From Gelatoporia subvermispora B (taxonomy: Eukaryota > Basidiomycota > Agaricomycetes > Polyporales > Gelatoporiaceae): a stretch of DNA of 64,000 nucleotides. The stretch spans positions 400,168 to 464,167 of the forward strand of contig KB445811.1 of NCBI GenBank assembly GCA_000320605.2, written 5' to 3'. A program made the position numbers and the translations under genes. The notes beneath the pieces are model-generated. The model ran no database searches and was not told the origin of the DNA. It was given only the letters and a program-made list of their open reading frames with translations. Shown in pieces: positions 1 through 17,543 of the stretch. Within the stretch, counting starts at the first letter, position 1. Every line of letters begins with the position of its first letter.

Positions 1-1032
1 TGACCCTGACGGCGAAGAGCACGTGAGCTTCACTGTCTCGTGACAATCGGATATTTACACACCAAACTCTCCCAAGGAGCAGAAGACCTGGGAAGACGAT
101 CAAAAGTGTTAGAAAGGTCCAGTACGTGGATTGTACCACATGAACTGACTATGGGTCCAACCACGAACCAATTTCCGTTGCTAACTGTCATATAATGAGG
201 TGCGAAATCAATTTCTGATATCTCGCTGTTAAGTACTTAGGACGCACATCGCCAGATGCGAACAGAGAATATGCTATGAAGGCGATCAGTCAATTCGAGG
301 GTCAGCGTGACAGCATCAACGTGTCATACGCTCGAACCAAAAGGTCCATGATTGCCTATGAGATCGATGAGCCATATGATGCATAGAACTTTCGGCGTAC
401 TCACAGTGACAAAGACGGAGCCCTTAGATGCAGCGGGTCAACGAGTCTGAGAGGCGTCTACACAGCGGCCTTACCATGACAGCCCTTCGTAGAGGTGAGA
501 TCGTCATTGATTTTATCAGGCGTGATATGATTAGCGAGTGAGACATACCAGGTCTCTTTCGTCAAGGCGAGGATGTTACCATATTCGGTGACAGTGTATG
601 TGTAAATTGCTTGACAGATCAGAACTTGATGGACGGTGTCCAGGATCCTTTTTGCAGTGCATTCAGTCAGGGCTAAACGTGAGCCACGACAAACATACCA
701 GAGGAACGCAATCTGAGGTGGCATCATGAAGCTTGTTAAAGACACATACATAGCAGATAATGAACACATACCGCAGTTCTGAAAGTGGGGGTATCCTTGT
801 CCGATCGTTGGAAGTATTGATATGATTGAATGGTTGTAACACCGAATAGGCTATAAGGGCTTGGGCAAGGGACAGCACACGCAAGGTCATTGAGACACAC
901 GTAGAAGTAGCCATGCAGCCTGGAGTGGTCGTAGGTCATGGCGCTATAGAAGAGAACGAGTATGGATTACTCACAGATTACGATCGCACCTAGTGTCCCG
1001 TCAAGATGGAATTTCGCGTCCAAAGAAGCCAT
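1..1032 (-). CDS. DUF6534-type membrane protein, copy A (3' part outside window)
   Basis: The 5' part of a minus-strand gene that leaves the window at base 1. The proposed ATG is at 1032-1030 and the first exon reads MASLDAKF then HLDGTLGAIVI, the family's N-terminal motif before the first membrane helix. Later exons give SLFGVTTIQSYQYFQRSDKD and ILDTVHQVLICQAIYTYTVT followed by a GNILALTKETW block, each flanked by GT-AG introns. A 14-nt microexon (699-712) restores the phase between the second and third blocks. Near base 50-60 a further block resembling LGEFG matches copy C. The family (DUF6534) comprises seven-helix-like Agaricomycete membrane proteins of unknown function; the assignment rests on recalled family sequence and on two paralogues in this window (17.5 and 60-62 kb). 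It may be functional, but the end is not visible. Confidence 0.6.
699..712 (-). other. 14-nt microexon of DUF6534 copy A
   Basis: On the minus strand a CAG acceptor is followed by 14 nt encoding IAFLW (last codon split) and then a GTATGT donor. Without it the flanking exons (ending FRTA and beginning ILDTVHQ) are out of phase. With it the protein reads FRTAIAFLWILDT, which matches the family pattern. Copies B and C carry a 14-nt exon at the same place. Confidence 0.6.
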
Positions 1033-2924
1033 TTGTATGCAAGTATCTGGTGAGGCCACCGCGATCGCGGAGGTCTACCCCGGTCCAGCCTTTATGCGAT
1101 TCTCCTGAGCAGTCTTCTCCAATGACCATACGCGGCTTTCGGAATGTAGTACGCTTTCAAGACACCCCAGTGCCATATCTGCAGTGTCGCACACAGCAGC
1201 GTGCTATAATTTTTGGCATACGTCACAGAAGACTACCCCAACTCCGACGAGAAGAAACAATTGGATGCTGATCCATCCATATGGGCTTTTATGCCACGAC
1301 AGGTCGCTACCATCTGTCATCAGTCACTCGCAGACGTGCTTCTTGTATTGGACCGCCACGCCCGAGGTTGAGTTAGCTGGGGGCCACGGTCCTCTATCAT
1401 TTCATATAGACGCAAGCGTGCTCAGCAGTAGCTAGTACTGCTCAAAATCATGAGGTGATACTTACTTATGCTGACTACAATGCCCGGTAATACGCAGTTG
1501 ATATTGTAGTGGACGTGTTCGTGTCCCTACGACGCATCCGCTGTCAGTATTGACGTAGCTTCCAAAGTGCACTCACGATCAATATTCTGGCGAATTGTGG
1601 CGCATGTTCGTCGCTTGGTAGCTTGGTGTCATCGGCAGATCTAAAACCTATGGCAGAACAACCCAGGGTGCCAAATATGTTGGTACGCCGAACGCAGCTG
1701 AACACACCACGACCCTCAGACCTGGAAGTAGGTCAGAACAAGCTACGATCAGCTGGAGAGAACGCGTGGCGCCGACATCGGACAAAATCGATGTTCTACG
1801 CGATTGATAACTCTTCGATGAATACATCTCCTGAAGTCAGGACTCGAACATTCATGCCTTTGAACAGTATCGTGAACAGTAAATGTCGAAGAAGGCTACT
1901 GGGCCGAGAGCTCAATGTAGGTTAGACTTCATGGAATTGGTTCGAGTCTGGGAGTGTTCTTGACCCCGGATCCGCCGCGGCGCTCGACCCACACCAAATG
2001 AGTGTCCGCCAGGCTTTCAGCGACGCTCAGCGAGAACAACGCACTTCAGCATCCGTTCTTGTCATCCAATTATCAATATCTTTGATGTCAGCTTAGTGCA
2101 TTTTGTTGCGGCCCGGCATCAATCGGGCTTCACAATTCCCTGTAGACCGCGCGGAGACTCGGTCAGCCACGGACATCAGAGTTTCTCGACAGTCTCAGGA
2201 TGATATCTCATGTACCAGGCCATCATTCTTAACGCTTTGAAACTAGAACATGTCATCCTCAGTGACTACGAGCCTTGCGTTCAACTCCCTGTCGAAGCAT
2301 GTCAGCAGTTCTCCCTGTATATCATCTACGTAGTAATACGCAATCTCCGTCCTGAACCATCAGCAGTTTCTCAAGTTGCAGGAAAGCTATCTTACTGGTA
2401 GTGCATGTCTATGCCTGGCACCGAAAGTGATGGCCACGGACCAGGGGTCGGCTCTTTATCGAGCGACCAGTATCCGACTGGGGACGGTGGATCACCGTTC
2501 GCTGTCTGGGGCAGCATATGAAAGTATATTTCGGTAGGAACTACCAATATGACGTTGAATCAGCCGGATGAATATGCCCGGTTGCGAAAGATCTGCGCAC
2601 GGTCATTTAGCCCACTCATGGAAACATTGGGAATGCTGTCGGCACTGGATACGGTATGCCCTTGGCCCGGATCGAGTGCGGGAACGTCAACCTTCCAGAT
2701 ATATAGTACTTCGAATACTGTACAGCACTATATCTAGTCGAGGATTGGATTGTAAGAGTTATACATCGCTTACCCAGGATGAGATCCAGTAGATTGATGT
2801 TCTGTAGTTGGGCTATCTTGCACGCAAAAAACCAGAAGAACTCTGTCTCTACACGACCTTGAACAGCACGCCATATAGTCTTCGTGATTGTGGAGCCAGG
2901 TCGAATTGGACATCTATAAACGTA
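1033..2924. other. Intergenic region with no supported gene
   Basis: Several open frames of 60-100 codons occur here (for example at 1623-1925 and 2549-2737), but none shows a recognisable domain, a splice-consistent extension or coding-like composition. I see no long repeats or RNA genes. The stretch separates the upstream end of DUF6534 copy A from the 3' end of the MLKL-like gene. Confidence 0.5.
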
Positions 2925-5718
2925 TTATTCGTTATGGCATAGGGTCAGCAAATCGCGCACATACGTCCAGGTCTGTGCAGACCAGCTATAATCTTGCGTG
3001 GCCTCCAAGAGGACACCATCCATGTGCATATAAGCTCCCCATTTATACAGGTGTCGTGGCATGAGAGACGTATAAACATTTCCGAGAGGTCTCCAGGAGT
3101 TCGTCGAAGGATGTAAGCACCCGAAGTCCCCGAGTCCTGCAATAATGCGATCGGAGCGTTTGAAACGCCAGGCATCCGGCCAGCTGACATCATCATGACA
3201 GATGAGATCCGCTGTAGCACAACGGCGCATTTCCTCTTGAGGATTAGGCTCAAGTATCGAGAGAAACCTGCGAGCACACCCGTCAAGCGGAAATGCTCGA
3301 ACAATTGTCACCTGTAGCGCGGGTAATCATCACCAGTGAACTGAGAAGACTTCGGCCAATGATGCTCACATCTACGTGGTCATTCTGTGCCGATGATGAG
3401 CACAAGGCCAAAACGAACCATGACGCTCGCACCTCAGATAATACATTACAAAGACGGTATACCAGACAGCCGCGAGTGGCATGTATCAGATCTTCTGCAC
3501 TGAGGACTGGGGTGCCATTGGCTTTGATGGACAATGATGGTAAACAATCACGGTGACAATGTGTCTTAGATCATATGTCAATATGGCTCGAGGACAAGTT
3601 ATATGGGACAAACGTCTCCAGGATACGCGATGGGGAATTTGATAGATTGAAGATACTCAAACGTGCTCTGGGCGCAAGTCTCATGTGAGCAGTACTCCAG
3701 GATTTCGGCGGCGCTTTCTTACTTCAATGTCAACATACTGAGGCCGAATCAGTCAGATGCACGTATTTCCCGATGAACAGAAGTTCTGACCATCTTAAAG
3801 TAGCATCGAAGCTTTGCGACCGGTTCAGCCGATGATTGGAAATATTGTCGGATATCAATGAAGCCTTACAAACAGATCAGTTCCTGTATGTAAGCTCATC
3901 GTGATAGGAATATACATACCATGTTCACGAATGATAAACTTTTGCTGCTCGTCGGGATGGGACCTACCCAACGTCTGGATGATATAGGGATGTCGGCTAG
4001 AGGGTGAAGTTAGCTGCCGCTGGCACAATGATACATAATGGGTTTGACCACAGTGGTGCATGGGCAATCAAAGATTTCAGCACATCCTACCGACCCGTCA
4101 GTACTCAATTTGAATTTTGCCTGAGAACTCGATTGTTTACCTCAGTCGCATTTTCATGACGAAGAACTCGAACCGTTACCAATCTTCCGTCCCATTCACT
4201 GTCCCACTCATAACCAGATACATCGGAATTCGCTTGCCAAGTCCCACGAGCTCTGACCAGCTTCAATTCAGGGTATCGAAAGAGACGCAGCTAGGGTGGA
4301 AGTCGACGATACTGAAAGAAGGAGAGATATGCGACTCACTTGGTGTCTGTCAAACATAGCTTGTTCACTCGTCCTTCGCAATATGGCGATCAGGAACGCC
4401 CTCTGTTGTGCCGTATTGGTCCTAGCACTTCACCATGTGCAGACAACTTACATTGAATGATTGTAGCGCGTCATCTACTTCCCAGATACATCCATCCAGC
4501 TGAGATGAAATCGAAGCTCTATGCAAAAAACGGGATATAGCGCGCCGCGTCGACATGTTTTCAAGCTCAAGTGCGATCTTCGAAAGGCTCCTGCAACTCC
4601 AGATTAATATGATAAGTCTAGCAAGGAAAGCAGAAGGATCACGATTGCAGTTTGTTGAGAGTTAGCGTAAGATTATCGTCCGTGGTGTCTGGAGTTGCCA
4701 TAACGGAGCGCTTGACATCCTCTAGTAGGGTCGATACGCGATCGGCCAGCCGTTGGCAACGTTCTCTGTTCCCTCTGACCTTCTGTGTGATGTGTCAAAA
4801 TCTGATACTACTATTGGTCATAGACCGAGTCGTTACACTTACCTCTATCGCAGCCAGCAGACTGATCGCCGCTCCAACGATAGCATGAAGACAAGGAACA
4901 ATATTTATCAGGCTTGTAATATCCCTTATGGCTTCGAGCCAGGTTGTCGTATTCGCGAGGACATCATCCGTGTGCGGATGAGTTCGATTTCGTGAACGCA
5001 TGCGGGAAAAGTGGCAACTCGCGGCACTGACGAACAGCGGAACCGACCCTTATATCTCGTAAAGAACGTCACGGTGCCACAAAGCCGTGCGGTGCGCCCA
5101 AATAACAAAGGTTCTAGGGTCCGAGTCAGACGTCTTCTGCGATACTTGGGTTCTACTTTTAGTTCCCAAAACCACCGGCTCCACATGGACAGGTGGAAAT
5201 CGCGGCCAGCAGCCCTGCTGCACTACTCCTGAGGGCCACGATGCCACAGACGACGTTGTGTGGTGAGTGAACATGTTTGTCCACCATTTATTCAACGGAC
5301 CAGCAGCTTTCGCGGAGTACAAATCATGTAGCCGATACGTGGACCAAACCCTCGGTACCTTCAAGGTTTGCACCTGTAATCGAGCAGGGGGACCCCGGGA
5401 TGCTCACGCGCTGATATTCGCGGCAGAGTTGATCCTATCTTTGTTCATCCGCGCACCAGCAGGTAACGAACTGTGATAGAACGAGGGCATTGGTAATACA
5501 AGAAGCACGTACCTGCTAAGCTGGGATCCCGGGTGCATTACCAGGGGTTTCTTCGGAAACCGCTCGCCACCAAACAATGGCACAGTGGTCGCTTCTATCA
5601 GCGCTGACAGATTACAATCGCTGGTTCGTGGATATCGACGAGTTGAATCGAGGTCATTCATAGTTGCGGCCTGAGATAGCTGTGAGAGGAAAGTGTTCCT
5701 GGTTGCTATCGGTGTCAT
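2925..5718 (-). CDS. Fungal protein with MLKL-N-terminal-like helical domain and kinase-like segment
   Basis: A multi-exon minus-strand gene, spliced by hand. The proposed ATG is at 5718-5716 (MTPIATRNTFLSQL). A helical region follows: an exon ending at 4843 with VPCLHAIVGAAISLLAAIE, then exons reading RCQRLADRVSTLLEDVKRS and SRFLHRASISSQLDG, then DDALQSF. This is the pattern of the four-helix MLKL N-terminal-like domain found in many Agaricomycete signalling proteins. Next come WDGRLVTVRVL and HPYIIQTLGRSHPDEQQ, resembling the small lobe of the kinase-like domain in the same proteins. A long 3' frame (2925-3311) ends in a C-terminal region I do not recognise. Exon phases between about 4400 and 4480 do not join cleanly, so either one exon is mis-drawn or the gene is decaying. 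Kinase catalytic motifs (HRD, DFG) were not found. Role unknown; animal MLKL and fungal HeLo-type domains act in membrane-disrupting cell death, which would be only an analogy here. Confidence 0.42.
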
Positions 5719-5852
5719 TTATTTGGGTTCTTCGCATGTTCCGATAATCGAAACGCGATGAGATTACCAAACCAAGTCTATGCGCACTAGTCGATTCGTA
5801 GATAGTCTATGTCGGGAACTACTAGGATGCGGATCCATAACATTATCCACTC

Positions 5853-8800
5853 TACTCCCGGCTCACATCACTGCAATGAGAAAATCAGTTTGATGCATGT
5901 CGCGGATGGACCAAGTGTCTTACCGTCCGAAGAGCTTGACCTTTGCCCAGTCGGTAAGAACAAGGACACGGTTCCTCCACGAGAACAGGTTGCTGATATA
6001 CGCGCTACGCCAGAAGAGGAACTGCAAGCACATGTTAGGCCTCTCATCAACTCATCAATATTGTTGATGACGTACTGTAGCCACACCACCAGTCGCGAGC
6101 TGCATGGAAACTACCGTCAGCTACGGCCACAACACAAAAGGACGAATCACTCACGTTTCCACCGAAGAACGGCAAGTCCGCGATCGCCTTTTCGGAGCCG
6201 ATGTACGCGAGCGAGCCCTGGTGCGAGTAATGAAACGGCCGGAGCTTCTCCGCTTTCGCGAGTTGCTTCTGCACGCTGTCCTTCTCCGCCTTCGCCTCCT
6301 CCGCCGCGGGAGCGGCTTCAATTGCCTGCAGGCGCTGCTGGAGAGCATCGCGCTTCGCGAGCTGCTCGAACACGCGCGCAAGGTAGCGGCCCTGCTGGTT
6401 CGCGACCTGCGCAGTCGGTGCGTACGACGTCGCCGTGCAGTCACCGACCGCGAAGATCGAGCCGTCGGTGCCCGCCATGCGCAGGTACTCGTCGACCGTA
6501 ATGCCGCGGCGGTTCGTCTGGTGCTTGGGCAGCTTCGCCATCAAGTCACGTGTGATCTTGCGGTGGGTGTTGCCCTAGATAGGGTGGATCAGCGTGGCAT
6601 ACGCGGGAAGTGAAGAGGAAAACGTACGGCAGCCCAGACGACGAGGCCACAGGGGACCTCGACAATGCTCTTGTCGGGCATCTGCAGGACGACGCTCTTC
6701 TCGCGCACCTCCTTGACCATCGTCTTGGTCAGGATGTCGATCTTGGCCTCCTTGAACGTCGACTCGGTGTACTCGATCAACTGCTTGCTGAATGACGGGA
6801 GCACGGAGGGAAGAGCCTCGACCAGCGATATGCGGATGTGGTTCGCGAGCTCGGGGTACCATGACCGTAGATCCTCCTGAATGGGATATTATGAGTGAGG
6901 AGAGATATCCAGAACACAAAATTTGTACCTCCAGGAAGTCATGGATCTCTCCACTGCATATCGATTAGCACGTGAAAAGCAGTGAGCTGTTCTAGCACGT
7001 ACCTCAGCTCGACACCAGTGGGACCACCACCAACGACAACAACGTGCAGGAGACGGTCAATCTCCGCCTGGCTCTGGCCAGGGAAGGCCGCGGACTCCAG
7101 ACCTGGGCGGCATCTCAGGACATTATCAATCAAACGCATATAGGCGCAACTTACAGTCCAGGAAACGACGTTGAGTCTGCACATCGTAAGTCACGTGTCC
7201 TCCTAGTAAGAAAGCGTCCGTCCCACCTTCTCAGCATCCTCCATCTCCTTCATGAAGCACGCGTTCTCGCGGACACCCGCGATGTTGAACGTCTGCACCT
7301 CGGCGCCGACCGCGTACACGAGGTAGTCGTACTTGATGGTCGTCGCCGAAACTTGGCCCTGAATCTCCGAAGTGTCTGCGAACGTCACCGTCTTTGCAAC
7401 CGGCTGTATCGCGAATTGAGCGGGTTTGCAAATTGAATATACAAATTTGAACATACATCGACGTCAGTCGCAGTAGCCTCAATGACCGAGACCTGGCGGT
7501 TCTTGTGGCGGGTAACATAACGTGTCGCTGTGCATGACATCAGCACAACTCTCCCATACCCACACGAAGCAACTCACGCTGCAGGATCGCCTGCGCGGTC
7601 AGGGTGCCGACTGCAACGCTGGGGAGGAGCGGGGTGAACAGGAAGTAGTTCTTCGGGCTGACGACAATCTGCGGAGTGCTTAGCATGCCCTGTCGTATCT
7701 ATCTGACTCGCAAGAATGCACGTACGACATTGTACTCCGTCGTGTCGAGGCCTTTAAGCAGACTCGTCGCGCCCCAGCCGGAGCCGAGCACGACAATCGT
7801 CTTCTTCGATGGATCATGCGGCAGCTGCGGTCCCGGGCTGCGATCCTTTTGCGCGTAGTAGTACAGCACGCCGCTGCCCGCGATCGTCACGAGCGTGGCG
7901 CCACCGAGCAGCTGCAGAAATCGCTGCCATCTTGACCTGAAGCGCGACGGCGGGGGAGTCTAAGGACAAAGTGTATGAGCATGGTGACTGCGCTTGTCAG
8001 TGCTACAGTGGGAGGCTTTGCGGGAGGCTTGCTGACAGGAGGACGTGTGGCAACGTATCCACGGGAGATAAGGTGACTAGGTCCGATGATATCCTTTGAA
8101 TGAGCGCATATGGCCAGCACCCGACCAGACTGCAGGTATATGCGGTGTTTCCGCTCGCAGAATCGACCACCAGAGATGAACCAGAATCGTGGGGCAGTCA
8201 AAGCGGTGCTCGAGTCTGACACGATTCAACGGAATGAAACCGCTTCAGAAGAGGCCAGAGCCGTCGTAGAATCGTCAGCTCTGGCCGTCCCTGATGCAGT
8301 CCGGGGAAGAAAAGGTGGTTCAGTCCAACCATTCCCCTCCCTTGAGTGAGCGCATATAGCCAGCACTCGACCAGACTGCAAGTGTATGCGGTGGTTCTGC
8401 TTGGTTATTGCAACAGAAGCCGCGTGCGACGCCAGCTCATCGGTAGCATTGGCGAAAACGGCGTAGTGCGCGCACATGATCGCTCTGCGAGCAGCCTCGA
8501 CTGCACAGATTGACTTTGCAGATGTAGGAACCTCTTAACGAGCTTGCACACCATCTTCGATGACTCCAGCGCAACAGTGTATGTGTGCATTATTGGGATA
8601 TCCGCTCCAGACTGCCAGCGCACCAGGCTGATAACGACCAAAGTGAGAACAAAGACATACCAGAGGAGCCGCCTCGGTAGACTCGAACCTCCTGAGCACC
8701 TGGGCGCGCGACGGGGCGCCGTGGGGAGTGAACACGGTCGGCCTAGACCTGATGAGGCTTCGGCCGACCGCTGAGCGAGCTGGAAATTTCGGAGTAAATG

Positions 8801-8859
8801 ACCACACTCATACTGTGTTACGTCGCTGGTAGAGACAACATACCGCGAGCGACTTGCAT
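5853..8859 (-). CDS. Type II (alternative) NADH:ubiquinone oxidoreductase, mitochondrial
   Basis: Oxidises NADH and passes electrons to ubiquinone without pumping protons, bypassing complex I. It is a single-polypeptide FAD enzyme of the inner mitochondrial membrane (NDE/NDI family). Spliced from about 14 exons it gives 554 aa, the usual length. The N-terminus [20 protein letters not shown] is rich in Arg and Ser with no acid, a matrix-targeting presequence, followed by a hydrophobic segment near residues 70-80. The first dinucleotide fold is [16 protein letters not shown] (FAD), the second [16 protein letters not shown] (NADH), and a third conserved block is IFAVGDC. The C-terminus FGRDVSRE is the canonical family end, which fixes the stop at 5853-5855 after a tiny last exon. 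There is no EF-hand insertion, so it is not the calcium-binding subtype. Intron 2 is about 700 nt against 50-60 nt for most others and holds two direct repeats. External or internal facing cannot be decided from sequence. Confidence 0.92.
8096..8155. repeat. 60-bp direct repeat, unit 1, in intron 2 of the NADH dehydrogenase gene
   Basis: This 60-bp stretch matches 8342-8401 at 53 of 60 positions in the same orientation, 246 bp apart. Both lie inside the unusually long second intron. The differences are mainly transitions. It suggests an inserted sequence flanked by, or expanded from, a duplicated segment. Confidence 0.7.
8342..8401. repeat. 60-bp direct repeat, unit 2, in intron 2 of the NADH dehydrogenase gene
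   Basis: Second unit of the pair described at 8096-8155, about 88% identical by hand count. No open reading frame or terminal inverted repeat was recognised between the units. Confidence 0.7.
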
Positions 8860-11313
8860 GGCCGAGCGGGGCGCAAGTCCGACGCAGGGTATTTGAACAG
8901 GACTTGGAGGAGATGAGGAAAATTCTGTAGGCGACGAAAGGCGCGCTCGCTGTTTTATTTGGCTCGTCCGCGCGTCATCGCCGCCCCCGGCGACACTCGG
9001 GCTCTCCTCGTCTTCGGCTGCGACCCTCGTCCTGTCCACCGCACCCAACACCGAATGCTACACGCCGTTCATTCATCGGAAGAACGCGTGTCTTTTGCAC
9101 CGCATTCTTTTGACCAATCAACTTACCACTCAGCTCACTCGTATGCACCCGGCGAGAGGTCGGACTATTCCTGCGGTCCCCAATGCGCGCGACAGAAGCT
9201 TCTCGCAGTACGCACGGCACGACGAACCTTTCCTCCTCAAAACTCTAAGCTCGAGCATTCTCACACTGCCCGTTGCATGAACGCATCGTGTCTATCATGA
9301 CGAAAGACATGTATAGGCATGTATTCACAGCAGAGTCCGTGGCAGACTTCCCGCATCCATCCGTCCACGGAGCGCTCGAGGCCCCTCCGGGAACGTCCGA
9401 CTCGCTCTACTGCCGCATAGCTGTTGCTGGATGACTGGTGTTCCTAAATGCACTTTCCGGTTTCGCCGATGCACGTAAAAGACGCCTACTGCCGATAACA
9501 TGTACTTGCATATGTGTGCTGTCAAGCCGTATTGTCCCTATATTCCTCAGCAGGTCCGTGTTCATACGGGGGATACATGAGCCAATACTGTGCCACCCCC
9601 AGCTGCTGCAAGTACAATCAAGGTCCTATATTTATCGGCACTCTACCCTGCAGCCATCATGCTCTAAGCAGCGTCGTCCCTGCGAAATATGTCTAAACAG
9701 ACATGTTTTTCATCTTCAGTCTTGGAAACCATGAGACAGGTGCCGCGTACATTCCCGGTCATATCATGATGAGAGAAGCGCCGCAAGGCGGCAATAACCT
9801 TGCTCGCTCTTGAAGGGATGAATCCTGCATTGGATGGATCATGGGACAGATGCTCTCGTAGGATGAGTCATCCATGAAGCTTGAAGCCTTTGACACTGAT
9901 TATCCTGAAAGAGCAAATAGACATTACGGATATGGTCTGACGGTACGTTTGGAACCAATCTCATCACGGAGAAATGGAGGAGAACAATATCACAATGCTG
10001 CAATCACTTGTGCTCGGTCACAAGATGTGAATGTCAATTTCAGCTCAGAACCATGGAATGAAGCGTGTCTGTTAACACCATGACGTTTGGTTCGTGAACC
10101 TTGAAATGCGGCATCAATCCGTAGATAGTATCGGACCTCTGGAGAGAGGTTATTCATGTGCGAGCGAAGGATAGGATCAATGGACGTTCTCTCACGTTGT
10201 GCTCGTGTATTTGCTGGTACATGCAGGGGCACCTAAAAGCGCTACAGAGCAAAGCGGCGAGAGCAAATGTAGTTCATAATTATTTCCTGTATAAGTTGCA
10301 GTTCCAGCAGGAATCGCGCAAATGGGCGTGAAGAGGATCGCTTGGACGATGTCTCGAATGACGGGGAGTGGGAAATTATCACATTAGGACATGTACGTGA
10401 TACCGCGGGAATCGATGACCGGAAAACCGGCGACAATTGTCAGTCTGAGAGACCTTGCAAGCAAGGTGATATCATGGTGGACAAATATCAGCTTTTGCCA
10501 CGTCTCGTAGTCGCCGGACGGTGCAGCAAATGCTATACTGCGAGCTCTCGCCGAACAGTTAGCAAGACATAGGGTGCACCGGATCGCGCCTTGCCGGTGT
10601 CTAACCTCACAGAAGTGACGCGGATACAGATGATGCAACGAGTATCTACTTGCGGCACTCTTATGCATGCTGTTCTACACGCGCGAGGTAGTTACACTGT
10701 TGATTCTTTGAGATTCTTTGATGCATCCACAGCTCAGGTGCCGCATGTCGCGCCCTGAGCGCGTCTGTGGCGCGTTACGATCTCGTATAGTTGATGAACC
10801 GATGCGAGGTTACGTCGCGACTCCCGCAGGTTCGGAGTATGTCATAACAAATATAATGATCTCACCTATATTCAGTTCCATCTGAGAGTGATATTGATGC
10901 TACCATTGTGCCTTCCGCCCTAATGCGATCTGTTTTCGCCTCGACGCGATGATATTGTGCTGGTCATGTGATTAGCAAAAGGCATGATCATCACGTGATT
11001 TTTTGCGTGGAAAGATTGGATCGACAGAGTTTAGAGAGGTGACTCTACGAGCACAAACTCTTGGTGGCGTACGCTACGCTGGGCTTGTTTCTAATCTTCG
11101 GACTCAAGAGGCAGCTTGACTGCAGAGCTCTGATACCGATCCGGTGACGGTCGGACAGCACTGACTTCTTGACGCCATCTGACAGCCTGGCATCGGACCG
11201 GATAGCTTTCGGCTTTCCTTAAATTTTGGTGCACAAGCGAACTGGTCCAACACATTCAGCCTCCACCGAACATCTGAACGCGTTAACTCTGAGAAGAACG
11301 CGTCCAGCTAACC
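8860..11313. other. Intergenic region between divergent NADH dehydrogenase and ARO1
   Basis: About 2.4 kb with no supported gene. The first part is the 5' leader and promoter of the NADH dehydrogenase; the last 100 bp is the ARO1 leader. Short frames at 8959-9300 and 9874-10083 have no recognisable features. No repeat or RNA gene was seen. Confidence 0.5.
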
Positions 11314-16436
<5,123 letters not shown>

Positions 16437-16734
16437 CTGGGAAGCACTGCCCCAACGCAATGGTGGCAGAGCGCATATGAAGTGCTTCCATATTTGCGAG
16501 GCTTTCTGCCATGTTGATTCCATGAGGGGACAGCGAGGGGCGATAAGAGGTAGATCTGACCATTTGCTCAATATAATAAATAACATACATAGAAAAGAAT
16601 GACACTGACAATTGTTGTTGCTTGTGCATTAGTAGAGCTCATCACTGCATGGTCTAAATTTCTTCATATATGTGAAGTGCAGGGCTCAGTCCGTCGGCCT
16701 TGGCTGACGGGCTTTGTTCTGTGATTTACGATCA

Positions 16735-16803
16735 ATGTTGCCCGATGCCCCCTATCTTCGTGCTATTATCGAAGCAACGATCGGTTTGCTCGCTGCGATA
16801 GAG
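16735..16803 (+). pseudogene. Orphan exon fragment of the MLKL-like helical domain
   Basis: Reads MLPDAPYLRAIIEATIGLLA then AIE directly before a GTGTGT donor. It closely matches the exon of the 2.9-5.7 kb gene that ends at 4843 (VPCLHAIVGAAISLLAAIE before GTAAGT), at both protein and nucleotide level and with the splice site in the same position. No following helical exon (RCQRLADRV-like) was found downstream, so this appears to be a dispersed relic of that family. Confidence 0.45.
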
Positions 16804-17543
16804 GTGTGTACAGACTCCGGGCATGGTCGAGACAGAATCTCATATCACCACTCATGTCCTCGTATGGTAGCCAAGCGAATAAAGCTCAGGCATCATATAC
16901 AAATACTGTATGCTATTCACGTCCATGAGACTGTCACTTTGTCTCCGTGAGCGGAGATGATCATGTCACTTCCCAGTATCATGTCTACGTGTCCCAGTTG
17001 CTACGTATTTCTCGCCCATCTCTAAAGGGTTGCGTGCCAGCATTACTTATAGCTCCGCAGGCTTCTGATATGCAGAAATCTGCTCCCACGTCAGGGGCGT
17101 TTCACGCTGATTTGTACGAGAAAGTCGATACAATCCCTCGGCGAAGAGAGAACACGGACCACGCTTGACACGTAGAATTTTGACTACTGACATTGCAGCA
17201 ACACCCGTCCTCTGACGATCTTTGCATCGACAGATGTTATGCACCGGGATGTGTTGGTATCCGCACATTGCACAGCGTCGAGTGCGCAAACTGGTTGCAC
17301 TGGTAACACTGTATCTAAGTGCGGTACTATATCCTTGCAGCACTTTGCGAGTTCAACTGTTGAGGCTGTGCCTTTCGTGAATTCTACTACTTGAGCTAGT
17401 CAATTTCTGATATCTGATTTCGATGCTCAGATCAGACGGCCAAATTTGTAAAGGTCAGTGTCAAGTCACCGTCTTCAGAGTTCTCCAAGTATCAGCTCAT
17501 CTTTATTACATGGCACAGTGATCTGCTTCAGGTCGGTTTTAGA
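16804..17543. other. Intergenic region with no supported gene
   Basis: About 740 bp between the MLKL-like relic and DUF6534 copy B. Open frames of 70-98 codons occur on both strands (for example 17047-17343 minus), but nothing recognisable was seen. Confidence 0.45.

Noticed and set aside
5809..6613. Plus-strand ORFs of 230 and 169 codons over the NADH dehydrogenase 3' part
   Set aside because: Antisense to the conserved [20 protein letters not shown] region; a compositional shadow.
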